Source of the DNA: Zizania palustris
Lineage: Eukaryota > Streptophyta > Magnoliopsida > Poales > Poaceae
Direction of reading: 5' to 3'
Assembly: GCA_019279435.1 (NCBI GenBank)
Contig: JAAALK010000286.1
Coordinates: 24,571,931 to 24,635,930, forward strand
Length of the DNA stretch: 64,000 nucleotides
This document shows, one piece after another, positions 11,841 to 21,694 of the stretch (position 1 is its first letter; each line of letters opens with the position of its first letter). The translations under genes were made by a program, and so were the position numbers. Under the pieces are notes generated by a model. The model saw only the letters and a program-made list of their open reading frames with translations, ran no database searches and was not told the origin of the DNA.

Positions 11841-11934
11841 ATGCTTATAAGCATCTATACAAATTGATACAAAGTTTGACATGCTTATAAGCATCTATAC
11901 AAATTGATACAAAGTTTGACATGCTTATAAGCAT
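11841..11934. repeat. 40-bp tandem repeat with 14-bp palindrome
   Basis: Two perfect 40-bp units (11841-11880 and 11881-11920) and the start of a third. Each begins with the perfect palindrome ATGCTTATAAGCAT (the third has ATGCTTATAAGCAT at 11921), followed in the full units by CTATACAAATTGATACAAAG. The palindromes are thus spaced exactly 40 bp apart just inside the left subterminal zone. Confidence 0.85.
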
Positions 11935-11982
11935 AAATAGCATGTACTAAAAATTGTGTACAACTCAAATTAAAAAAAAATG

Positions 11983-12051
11983 TGCCTCATTGGACTTGAA
12001 CCCGGGTTGAGAGCTTAAGAGCAACGCAGCCTTACCATTGAGTTAGGAGCA
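11983..12051 (-). other. tRNA-like sequence 1, antisense, upstream of TNP2 gene
   Basis: On the minus strand the stretch starts TGCTCCTAACTCAATGGTAA, which resembles an acceptor strand plus a D arm with the Pol III A box. It later has CCGGGTTCAAGTCC, which resembles a T arm and B box (consensus GGTTCRANYCC), and it closes with TGAGGCA, which partly pairs with the start. The loop CTCTTAA matches that of Lys(CUU) tRNA, but the anticodon stem does not pair, so it is probably not a working tRNA. Nine T residues (11972-11980, read on the minus strand) follow the 3' end, as in a Pol III terminator. Confidence 0.45.
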
Positions 12052-12128
12052 TATTTGTGATCTATTCACTGGACAAACCATATAAACATATAATTAGCAT
12101 CTGCCACTATTAAAACTAAATCGCAATC

Positions 12129-12522
12129 ATGTTTTATCCTGTTTTAGCGCAGCCACGCACTGCCGTGCCCTCCCTCGAACGCGCCGCGCCACCTCCTGGT
12201 CGGCCTCATCAGCCCACGCCGCCGCCGGAGACGCAACGCGCCGCTCCCTCCCTCCGCGCATTGCGTCGCACTGCCCCTCACTCCGCGTACTGTGCCGAAC
12301 CGCCCCTCCCTCTGGTCACTCCGCTGCGCCGCTCCTCCCTCCGCCGCACCGCCCCTCCCTCCGCCTCACCGACGCGCCCCTCCCTCCGCCGCACCGCCCC
12401 TCCCTCCGCCTCACCGCCGCGCCCCTCCCTCCGCCGCACCTCCCCTCCCTCTCTCTGTTCACGAGACGTGCCACCAAGATTCATAGGTCGCCCAGGTCAT
12501 CGTCATCATCAACATACACCAG
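12129..12522 (+). other. GC-rich noncoding leader of the TNP2 gene, with minisatellite
   Basis: After a TATA-like CCATATAAACATA (about 12077) comes a C-rich stretch with tandem variants of CTCCCTCCGCCGCACCGCCC, repeat unit about 36 bp, at 12330-12450. The frames here run open only because of composition. Possible 5' splice sites lie at 12485, 12495 and 12523; the leader intron would end at 12961, four bases before the TNP2 start codon. The same leader/intron plan occurs in the other two genes of the element. Confidence 0.5.
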
Positions 12523-12965
12523 GTCGGTTGCCCTGTTGCTCGATACTCCACCTACAACTGCTTGGATGTTTGCTTCTCTGTACAATGGAGACCCATTTTT
12601 TCCCTGTACTAGTGTAGTATATGTGTGCACTATCGTCAATTATCAAATCTAGTTTAAAAAAGGAGCAACATCATTTAGATGATGGATTATTGGACTTTAA
12701 GTCCATGTGTATTCTCCGAGGGGTTTAATTGGGGAAGAAAGCTAGTGAATATATCCTCAAATTAATGGCCAGTCCATGCTCACAGTTGGTAAATTGTTGT
12801 TACATTTTTTACAACCGTGCTGTAATGTAAATGTATGATATGATTGAGCTTCCTTGTTATTTGTTGTCGTGGTTTGATTTCTTGAAGCATTTGCTGTAAT
12901 GTAACTGTCTTTTAAATTAAGCATGATTTGTTTGATTTAAATTCCACATGTGCTTACATAGGGTG

Positions 12966-15900
12966 ATGGATAGAAGTTGGATGAAAAAATCTAGACGGGA
13001 GACTTCATATGAAGATGGTGTTGAGGAATTTTTGAATTTTGCTTATCAGGACCTTCCACCTGACAGTGAGATACTGTGTCCATGTAAAAAGTGTAAGAAT
13101 AGAATAAACCAGACTCGTGATGAAGTTAAGACACATTTGAGGTGTGACGGTATTCTTCAAGGTTATACCTCTTGGGTTCATCATGGTGAGAATTACGAAA
13201 GACCCACAATTGCATTTGATGATGTGCCTAATATGACCACATTGCCTGCCACGGGTATAGTACAAGGTCACCGGGACGGAGGATCGGATAGCATTGAAGA
13301 ACTACTACATGCTGCATTTGGTAGGGCTGCGGGAATGCTTGAAGGTGAGGCAGATGATTTTCATGCAAGATTTGCATGTATGGAACATAATGCCCTAGAG
13401 GATATTAATGTGAATTCAAGTGAAGGCGATGATTCGAGGAGGGATCATAATATATATGCAAGATTCTTAAAGGATGCACGCGTAAGGTTATACCCTGATT
13501 GTAAGTACTCAAGGTTGTCTTTTTTGGTGCACTTATATCACTTGAAGTGCTTACATGGTTGGTCACAAGAATCATTTGCATCACTATTGGGTCTACTATC
13601 TGCCGTGCTACCTCGTGAAGCAAATCTGCCTAAGACATATTATGAAGCGAAGAAAATCATACGTGGACTAGGTCTTGATTATGTGAAAATCCATGCTTGC
13701 CCCAAAGATTGCATGCTTTTTAGAGGTGAACATGCCAAAAATGATGTTTGCCATGTGTGCGGGAGCTCTCGTTGGAAAGTTGTTAAAGAGAATTTGTCAT
13801 CAGCTAAAGAAAAGGGGAAAAGGAAACCAACAAAAGTGTTACGGTATTTTCCATTGATAGCTAGGATCCAGAGGTTATTTTCAACGACGAAAACTTCAGA
13901 TGATATGCGATGGCATGAGGAGGCACGAACAAAAGATGGAAAACTACGACATCCAGCAGATGGTGAAGCTTGGAAAGAATTTGACGATAGGCATCCTGAA
14001 TTTGCTGCAGATGCTCGAAATGTACGACTTGGTCTTGCAAGTGATGGATTTAACCCCTTTGGGAATCAGAATTTGAAGCACAGTACATGGCCAGTAATGC
14101 TCGTTCCTTACAACCTACCACCTTGGATCTGCATGAAGCAAACATCTTTCATGTTGTCAATGATCATCCCTGGACCAGATTCTCCTGGTAATGATATAGA
14201 TGTATATTTGCAGCCCCTGATTGATGAGCTTTTACTGTTGTGGGATGGAGTTGAAACATTTGATGCCTCTTCGAAAAAAGAGTTCCATCTCAAAGCTGCA
14301 CTTTTGTGGACTATAAATGATTTTCCAGCATTAGGTTACCTAAGTGGATGGAGCACAGGTGGTACATATGCCTGTCCTGCTTGTGGTCCAGCGACAAAAT
14401 CATTTCGCCTGAAGCATGGTAAAAAGTCGTGCTATATGGGTCATCGTCGATGGCTGCCAGAAAATCACAGATACCGAAGGCAAAGGATGCAGTTTGATGG
14501 CTCCATAGAGACTGAACTTGCACCTAAAACAATGAGTGTCAGCACTATTCTTAAAATGTTAGAAGGGAGAGAGTTTGTGCTTGGGAAAAAGGTGAGCATA
14601 GCAAAGAAGGACAAGAAGAAAAGCAAGAATAAGGAAGTGGCAGATGAAAGTGCTAAGAAACGCAAGCGTAAAACAAAAGGACAAAATAATGAGTCAAATG
14701 GGAGTGTTAGTCAGGAGGTGAAGAATCCTAAAGATTGGTTGAAAAAGAGGTCAGTGTTCTTTAATCTACCATATTGGGAACAAAATAGATTAAGACACAA
14801 TCTAGATGTAATGCACTTAGAGAAAAATGTGAGCGACAACTTTATCTCGACTTTGTTAGCTATTTGTCATAAAACAAAGGATGACCTTAATGCACGACTA
14901 GATTTAGTTGAACTTAGAATTCGAGAGGATCTTCATCCTGTTGTACATAATGATGGAAAGCAGACGATTCCTGATGCACCTTTTACCATGTCTAGAGAGA
15001 AAAAGGAGATCCTTTGCTCAGTAATAAAAAACCTTAGGACCCCTGATGGATATGCATCAAACATATCTAGGTGTGTGAACATGAAAGACTTTACATTAAG
15101 TGGACTTAAGAGTCATGACAATCATGTTTTACTACATGACATTCTACCGGTGGCGCTCCGATCCTGTTACCCTAGCAAAGATGTCATGAGGATAGTTGTT
15201 GAACTATCTAATTTCTTCAAGATGTTGTGCTCCAAAGTTATAGATGTTGATGAGTTGGTAAAGCTTCAAGAGAGTATTGTGATGACACTATGTGATATGG
15301 AAAGAACTTTCCTGCCATCATTTTTTACTGTGAGCGTGCATTTGATGGTGCATTTGGTAGAAGAAGTTAAACATGGTGGCCCTGTTCAGTACCGATGGAT
15401 GTACCCCATGGAAAGGTATGAAACTTCATTTAGTTTGCACTGTTGTTGTCAATAAATCATTTCGATAACTTACACATGTTCATAATTGCATATTTGCATA
15501 TAGGTTTTTTGTTCGGCTAAAGGCACTTGTCAAGAATAGAGCTCACCCAGAAGGATCAATTGCTGAAGGATATTGCATGGAGGAATGCTTGGACTTTTGT
15601 TCAAGATTTTTAGAAGTAACAACTCGTCTTACTAGGCCATCTAGAAATCCTGAATCTTCTCATGAAAAAAAAGGCTTGTACTTGTTTGATAGTGCTGGTG
15701 AACCAATTGGAAAGTGTATTGTGGTCAAAGTTGATAAGCATGTTCTTGTTCAGGCACACAGATATGTCTTGCGACATTTCGATGAACTTGAGGATTTACG
15801 TAGGTCTGTTCTTATATTTCTCCAGGTTTTGGTTATTTTGTAGTAACTTATTGATGACATGACACTGATCCTATTCTTGTAGAGAGTTCTTGGAAGAGGA

Positions 15901-16583
15901 GAAAAGCAAGCTGGGGCCATCAACCAATTTGACACCTTGTTCCATTGAGAAGTTGACCGATGAACACTTTCCTGATTGGTTAGAGCAAAAGGTGTGTACA
16001 TCTTAAGTTGGTGCATTGTATGCACACACTATTAATTAATAGCTGAATTGGATATAATTAAATGCATTTGTACAAACAGGTTATCCTAGGGGATGGAAAA
16101 AGCATAACGGCAAAGGTTAGAGCATTGGCTGCAAAACCTAGCAGATATGGTGTGAGATGCAGTGGATTCTCTATTAATGGTTTTAGGTTCCACACTATGA
16201 GCCGTGAGGCTGCACGCTTGACACAGAATAGTGGTATAGTGAACATCGCACATGATGGTGTGCATTATTATGGTAGATTGTCAGATATAATTGAATTGTC
16301 ATATGCAGAGTACAAGGTAGTGCTTTTCAAAGGTGAATGGTATGATGTTCATCATCAGGCTGGGATACGAAAAGATGAGTTTGGATTTACCCTTGTGAAT
16401 TTTTCTCGAACGATACACACAGGACAAAAATTAGAGCATGATCCTTTTGTCTTCTCTTCACAAGTGCAACAAGTATTTTATGTCCAAGATCCAAAAGCTG
16501 AATCGTGGTACACCGTGGTGAAAGTTATACCACGTGATAATTTTGACATGGGTGCTGAAATGTTGGAAGAGGAAACAGTTTAG
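12966..16583 (+). CDS. TNP2-type CACTA transposase, 4 coding exons, intact
   Basis: Catalytic transposase of the CACTA element. Exons 12966-15415, 15504-15803, 15883-15991 and 16080-16583 use GT-AG sites and give an unbroken 1120-residue protein. The start MDRSWM is typical of the family; an upstream ATG at 12948 lies before the likely 3' splice site at 12960-12961. Domains: a transposase-associated N-terminal domain with CPCKKCKN (about residues 1-75); the Transposase_21/TNP2 core (about 290-480, from RYFPLIARIQRLF); a lysine-rich probable nuclear signal (about 545-575); the conserved RHNLDVMHLEKNV stretch (about 610); a DUF4218-like region (about 720-815); and a DUF4216-like C-terminal part (YYGRLSDIIEL, about 1010-1080). 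Full-length family members are of similar size. It should act in the nucleus with the TNPA-like protein on the element ends. Confidence 0.92.
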
Positions 16584-16915
16584 ATTGCATAGTTGACAAT
16601 GTAAACTTGATTCAGTTCTGAATTGATTGCATAGTGTAAAAAATCAGTTTTTTATCCATTTTATTGACAATTTAAACTTGATTCAGTTCTTAATTGATTG
16701 CATAGTAAAAGTTATGAATTGGTATTCAGTTTTTAAGTTCTGAAATGTTGGTGTAAAAGTTCTGAAATGTTGATGTAAAAGTTCTGAAAATGTTGATGTA
16801 AAAGTTCTGAAATGTTGATTGCATAGTGTAAAAGTTCAGTAAACTTTACAATCAGTAAACTTTGTTAAAAGTTCTGAATAGGGGTATGTTAAAAAATCCA
16901 AAAACCCTGCTCTTT
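16584..16915. other. 3' flank of TNP2 gene with short repeats
   Basis: Contains repeats of AAAGTTCTGAAATGTTGATG at 16735-16825 and of GATTGCATAG(TGTAAAA). No coding sequence. It probably includes the TNP2 3' UTR. Confidence 0.5.
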
Positions 16916-16975
16916 CTGAGGTTCGAACACCCGACCTGTGGTTCAAACAGCCTGTCCTCTACCATTGGACTATCA
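16916..16975 (-). other. tRNA-like sequence 2, antisense, upstream of the middle gene
   Basis: On the minus strand TGATAGTCCAATGGTAGAGGAC forms a perfect D stem (GTCC/GGAC) around the loop AATGGTAGA, an A-box match. A 4-bp hairpin CTGT/ACAG with a 7-nt loop then stands in the anticodon place. TTCGAAC, the conserved T-loop/B-box core, follows within GGGTGTTCGAACCTC. The T stem pairs poorly. T-runs follow at about 16901-16905 and 16891-16896. It is best read as a tRNA-derived or tRNA-like sequence, not a gene for a working tRNA. Confidence 0.5.
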
Positions 16976-17036
16976 ATGCTTTCCTGAGAGTATTGTGCAA
17001 GCAGCGTATTTATATGTATACTTTTATTTAGTATTT

Positions 17037-17245
17037 AACCCTTCGCCGCCCGTGACGCCTCCTCTTCTCCCCAATATTCCCCAATCCCCTTTCGTCGCGC
17101 GTCGAACCCTTCGCCTGCCAGAAGCCCCACCGTCGCCGCCGGGCGCCGTCGGTCAGCCGTCGTTGGTTGGCCGCCGCCTCAGACCCCCGCCACGTTCACT
17201 CTCTCGCGCGCTTGGGGGCTCCCTGCGCCGCTCGCCAGACCTCGA
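17037..17245 (+). other. GC-rich noncoding leader of the middle gene
   Basis: Follows a TATA-like TATTTATATGTATA (about 17006-17020) and tRNA-like sequence 2. It ends at a candidate 5' splice site CTCGAG/GTGCGC near 17245. The intron would run to TTTTTCTAG at 17885, two bases before the start codon of the next gene. Codon content suggests no protein. Confidence 0.45.
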
Positions 17246-17887
17246 GGTGCGCCTCCACTTTATCATTGACCTTATCTCTTTTGTTGATTGAAGAACAGTG
17301 CCTATGCTTGAAAGATAGCTGTTCAGTTCAAGTAATTTCTCACTGGTTTTGCTAGAATCATTTTCTGAGTATTGTGAACTTATTTGAAGTCTTGAAGATA
17401 TATCCTTCTAATTTTTATGTTTCTTGTGAGTATTAGTATGAAGTATCAGTTTGTAGTTTGGTTATCTATAGCATTTCTGAAATTTAGTGCACTGCATCAA
17501 ATCTTAATGTTTACTTGATGTTTCAAGTGAAATGAGTAATAAAGACTGAATGTCCAAGCTTGAATGTTGGTTGTTTCTACTGATTTTTCCTAAAACCTCT
17601 AATTACTTTGGAGCATACTGGTTAGTTTTAGTCTGAATTATGTAGTGTCACTACTGTTATGAGTGGGGGATACTTAATACTGATATTTGAGTAGTAGGGT
17701 ACCATAAACATGAATCACCATATTTGTGATTTCATTTTGTTATAAATTCAATCAGTGAACATATCCTTCTGTTTTTGTCTAATCAGCTGTTTTCATCTAA
17801 TTGAAAACTGTTTCAAAACTATACCTTTGAGCTCTTTTCATCTAATTTGAATATTCATTTGCCGAGAAGCCGAGCATTTTTCTAGTG

Positions 17888-18545
17888 ATGGGTCCTCCTA
17901 ACAAAGAGTTGAAGAGGGACAAATTGGGGAGGTTCCGGCGTCATACGAAACTCGAAAGAAAGTATGTGGTTCCAAAGAGTGAACAGAACACTGGGTCATC
18001 TACTACATCAAGCGGGGTCTGTGAGGTGTGCCAGTGTGGTAAGGTTAAGGTAGAAGGCCGCCCTTGCGATTGCGCGCCAAAGTCCAAAAGGAAGCGTGTG
18101 GTTCTTCAATTGGACTCGGACTCGGACGACAACATGCCGCATCAAGGTAAAGGGCAAACTGTAGAGGCAAGTCGTGCCAAAGGGCAAACTGTTGAGGCAA
18201 GTCATGCCAAGGAAAAAACTGTAGACAGAAGTGGTGGCAAAGGAACAACTGCAGATGGAATTGGTGGCAAAGGAAAAACTGTTGAGGCAAGTGGCAGCAA
18301 GATGACTGTTGAGGCAAGAACTTCTGATACTTCAGTTATTTTACATTGCTATATCAGTGTGCATTCATAGTATATTTAATATTTTATTTATGAGTTACTT
18401 ATCTGAGTTTCAATGTTTATATCTTCTTGCAATCATGCAGGACTATCTAGACCTAATGCTTGTACAACTAGACTGCGTGATCGAGAAGCTGGATGTAATG
18501 ATGGACAAACTTGACATAGTGATCGACAAGATGTGTTCTAAATGA
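17888..18545 (+). CDS. small basic Cys-rich, coiled-coil protein of a CACTA element; function unknown
   Basis: I do not recognise this gene. Exon 1 starts MGPPNKELKRDKLGRFRRHT. It carries CEVCQCGKVKVEGRPCDC, a possible metal-binding knuckle (C-x2-C-x-C-x10-C-x-C), then KSKRKR as a likely nuclear signal, and six degenerate repeats of about 10 residues around GKGQTVEAS. Exon 2 (18441-18545) encodes a short heptad helix with VIEKLDVMMDKLDIVIDKM, a good coiled coil, before the stop. Two in-frame 5' splice sites can join it: GAG/GCAAGA at 18313 (GC-AG, giving 176 residues) or ATCA/GTGTGC at 18355. It sits between the TNP2 and TNPA-type genes with its own leader, so it is probably a third gene of the element, perhaps DNA-binding or multimerising. 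Confidence 0.6.
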
Positions 18546-18914
18546 CATGGACAACGACGTGATAGTTAGTTAGTGGTGGTGGATGTTGTCATCTTTTGTT
18601 TAGTTAGGTGTGGTTGTTGTTGTTCATGATCGATCGTATCTTTTGGTTACTTAATGATGGATGTTGTTATCGATAGATCGCTGGTACCTTTTGTTAGGTT
18701 GGTGGTTGAACTAATGAACTAATGACTGATGGCTGCATCATATATGTAAGAATTACTAATGGCACATCTAATTGACTGCATGTGGTATCTTTACTTAATT
18801 TGACTGATCAGACTGTATGCTTCTGTCATGCTATCATCTTCAGTTAATCTGAGCAAAATTCCAACTTTTCTGGTGCAAATGCAAATTTGCAAAAATTTCA
18901 TTATCATGTTGTAT
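18546..18914. other. 3' flank of the middle gene
   Basis: G/T-rich then AT-rich sequence with GATCGATCG words near 18620-18680. No coding potential. It probably contains the 3' UTR and polyadenylation site. Confidence 0.4.
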
Positions 18915-20562
18915 ATGGTGCTATTATATTATACTTACATTCTACGATGAAAATTTGAAAATGTTTCAACGAATTTGTGACATAGGATGTTAAGAAACTC
19001 GACCTTCTCATGACAGGAATTGAATTACAGTTTTCAAAAGGAATAGGTTCGGGTCGAAAGCAAATTTATGATTAAACAGTCATTTCAACTTTAATTTTTT
19101 TTTTTATAATCAAAGTACAACTTATCTCCTTCCACATAAAATGTTTGTAATTTTGTATAACCATTTAATTTGCTATTTTTAACACATTAGTCGTGTTCCT
19201 ACGATTTATATCGAAATATGTCAAATTTTTTGTCCCCACATACACTAAATTCGAAGTTTTTCTGAAAAACTATGTTGTGAAACTCGATCGGTAATGCGGA
19301 GGTTAAGGGTTCTTAAATTCTAAGAAAATCAAATAAAGTCTGAAAAATACGAGATTTTTCATGGTGCTATTATATTATACTTACATTCTACGATGAAAAT
19401 TTGAAAATGTTTCAACGAATTTGTGACATAGGATGTTAAGAAACTCGACCTTCTCATGACAGGAATTGAATTACAGTTTTCAAAAGGAATAGGTTCGGGT
19501 CGAAAGCAAATTTATGATTAAACAGTCATTTCAACTTTAATTTTTTTTATAATCAAAGTACAACTTATCTCCTTCCACATAAAATGTTTGTAATTTTGTA
19601 TAACCATTTAATTTGCTATTTTTAACACATTAGTCGTGTTCCTACGATTTATATCGAAATATGTCAAATTTTTTGTCCCCACATACACTAAATTCGAAGT
19701 TTTTCTGAAAAACTATGTTGTGAAACTCGATCGGTAATGCGGAGGTTAAGGGTTCTTAAATTCTAAGAAAATCAAATAAAGTCTGAAAAATACGAGATTT
19801 TTCATGGTGCTATTATATTATACTTACATTCTACGATGAAAATTTGAAAATGTTTCAACGAATTTGTGACATAGGATGTTAAGAAACTCGACCTTCTCAT
19901 GACAGGAATTGAATTACAGTTTTCAAAAGGAATAGGTTCGGGTCGAAAGCAAATTTATGATTAAACAGTCATTTCAACTTTAATTTTTTTTTTATAATCA
20001 AAGTACAACTTATCTCCTTCCACATAAAATGTTTGTAATTTTGTATAACCATTTAATTTGCTATTTTTAACACATTAGTCGTGTTCCTACGATTTATATC
20101 GAAATATGTCAAATTTTTTGTCCCCACATACACTAAATTCGAAGTTTTTCTGAAAAACTATGTTGTGAAACTCGATCGGTAATGCGGAGGTTAAGGGTTC
20201 TTAAATTCTAAGAAAATCAAATAAAGTCTGAAAAATACGAGATTTTTCATGGTGCTATTATATTATACTTACATTCTACGATGAAAATTTGAAAATGTTT
20301 CAACGAATTTGTGACATAGGATGTTAAGAAACTCGACCTTCTCATGACAGGAATTGAATTACAGTTTTCAAAAGGAATAGGTTCGGGTCGAAAGCAAATT
20401 TATGATTAAACAGTCATTTCAACTTTAATTTTTTTTTATAATCAAAGTACAACTTATCTCCTTCCACATAAAATGTTTGTAATTTTGTATAACCATTTAA
20501 TTTGCTATTTTTAACACATTAGTCGTGTTCCTACGATTTATATCGAAATATGTCAAATTTTA
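18915..20562. repeat. 445-bp tandem array, 3.7 nearly identical units
   Basis: Units start at ATGGTGCTATTATATTATAC at 18915, 19361, 19804 and 20249, spacing 446, 443 and 445 bp. The copies are almost identical apart from the length of a T-run after CAACTTTAATT. The fourth unit breaks off near 20562 at ATATGTCAAATTTT. The unit is AT-rich and non-coding. Such near identity implies recent tandem duplication within the element. It separates the middle gene from the TNPA-type gene. Confidence 0.95.
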
Positions 20563-20769
20563 ACTACAAATACCTCAAACTATGTGCCAAAATTATAGAA
20601 TAATCATATTCATGTTTTTCTGCCCTTTTTTTGAAAAAAACCTATGTTCTATAACTTTATAGAGTCTTAAAAAAGGAACAAAATTTGAGTCATGTTTGTT
20701 AAGATGAAATACTTGATTTAAATTTGTATTGAACGATAGAAACATATTTAAAAAACAAACTAAAAATAT

Positions 20770-20836
20770 GGTGACCTCCAGGGATCGAACCTGGGTCGCC
20801 ATCTTACCAACCAGCGCCTACATCCATCAGTGCTAC
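20770..20836 (-). other. tRNA-like sequence 3, antisense, upstream of the TNPA-type gene
   Basis: On the minus strand TGTAGGCGCTGGTTGGTAAG resembles an A box/D arm. CCAGGTTCGATCCCTGG forms a perfect 5-bp T stem with the canonical TTCGATC loop, i.e. an excellent B box. Only a few bases lie between, so the anticodon arm is missing and this cannot be a normal tRNA. A TTTTT run (20762-20766 read on the minus strand) follows the 3' end. Confidence 0.5.
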
Positions 20837-20979
20837 TTTTAATTCTTGATAATTTTGCGCATGCAATTGTATTTTGTGCTAGTACCGAATACAGTACCGA
20901 AATTTTTTGGCGCCAGGTTGCGCGCCAAACACTTTTACCTCCTGTACATTGAAATCCTTGCCTTATTCAACACCCGGAA

Positions 20980-21154
20980 AGCTCGCAACCGCACGGCAAC
21001 CGCACGGAAACCTCCTGTACATCCAATTATCCTTTTACCTCTCCTTCTATACTATACATCCAATTCCCCTTTACCGCTCGGGCGCCGGCAACCGCAGAGC
21101 CGCACCTGCTCGTCGGCATCCTCAAGTTCTCGTCGTCACAATCTCCGCTCCAGG
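20980..21154 (+). other. GC-rich noncoding leader of the TNPA-type gene
   Basis: C- and G-rich sequence ending at a strong 5' splice site, CTCCAG/GTATTG, near 21154. The intron would end at TTCTGATCAG (21691), three bases before the ATG at 21695. Same plan as for the other two genes. Confidence 0.5.
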
Positions 21155-21694
21155 TATTGCCATGCCTTCGTCCCAATCTCCGGCCTGCTTATCGATTTAC
21201 TGCTTATCGTCGCGCGCCATGAGTTCAGATATGACATTGAATTAGGGTTCCAAGAAATTTAATACCTTCGACATGTAATCTTTCATGAAATCATATGTGC
21301 TCTACTGTTGAGAGTTCGTACAAGATGAGTATCTCTTGCTGGTATGCACATTCTGAAATATTTGGAGGAATCAGACTGGTATTCTGTTCTGTTTCAAAAT
21401 CCTGCTGGAGCTATCTGCTGATTGATGATTTGTGTTCCAATTTGAAGTTGCTGAATCCAGATTTTGATCATGGTTCTGATTCTAGTGTTGTATGTCCTGA
21501 ATCTGTTTTGGGTTTTGCCATCTTGAGAATATCATTCTGCGCACTGTGTTGAATTGAAATTTGAATCTGTGTTTTTAGAGGTGCGTTGGGTGAATTGATC
21601 ATGAAATTTTAATCTGTGTTTTTAGAGGTAGTTGAATGCTGATAGCAGTCACAATAACTTGATGACTTAAATCTTTGTAACTTCTGATCAGATC

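Noticed and set aside
12129..12617. 162-aa Pro/Arg/Ser-rich frame and its minus-strand shadow
   Set aside because: A composition effect of the C-rich minisatellite; the region fits a noncoding leader before the TNP2 exon.
18915..20562. CRISPR-like array
   Set aside because: The repeats are directly adjacent 445-bp units without spacers, in plant nuclear DNA.
11983..20836. Calling the three tRNA-like stretches functional tRNA genes
   Set aside because: The anticodon or acceptor stems do not pair properly and the third lacks an anticodon arm. They are reported as tRNA-like only.
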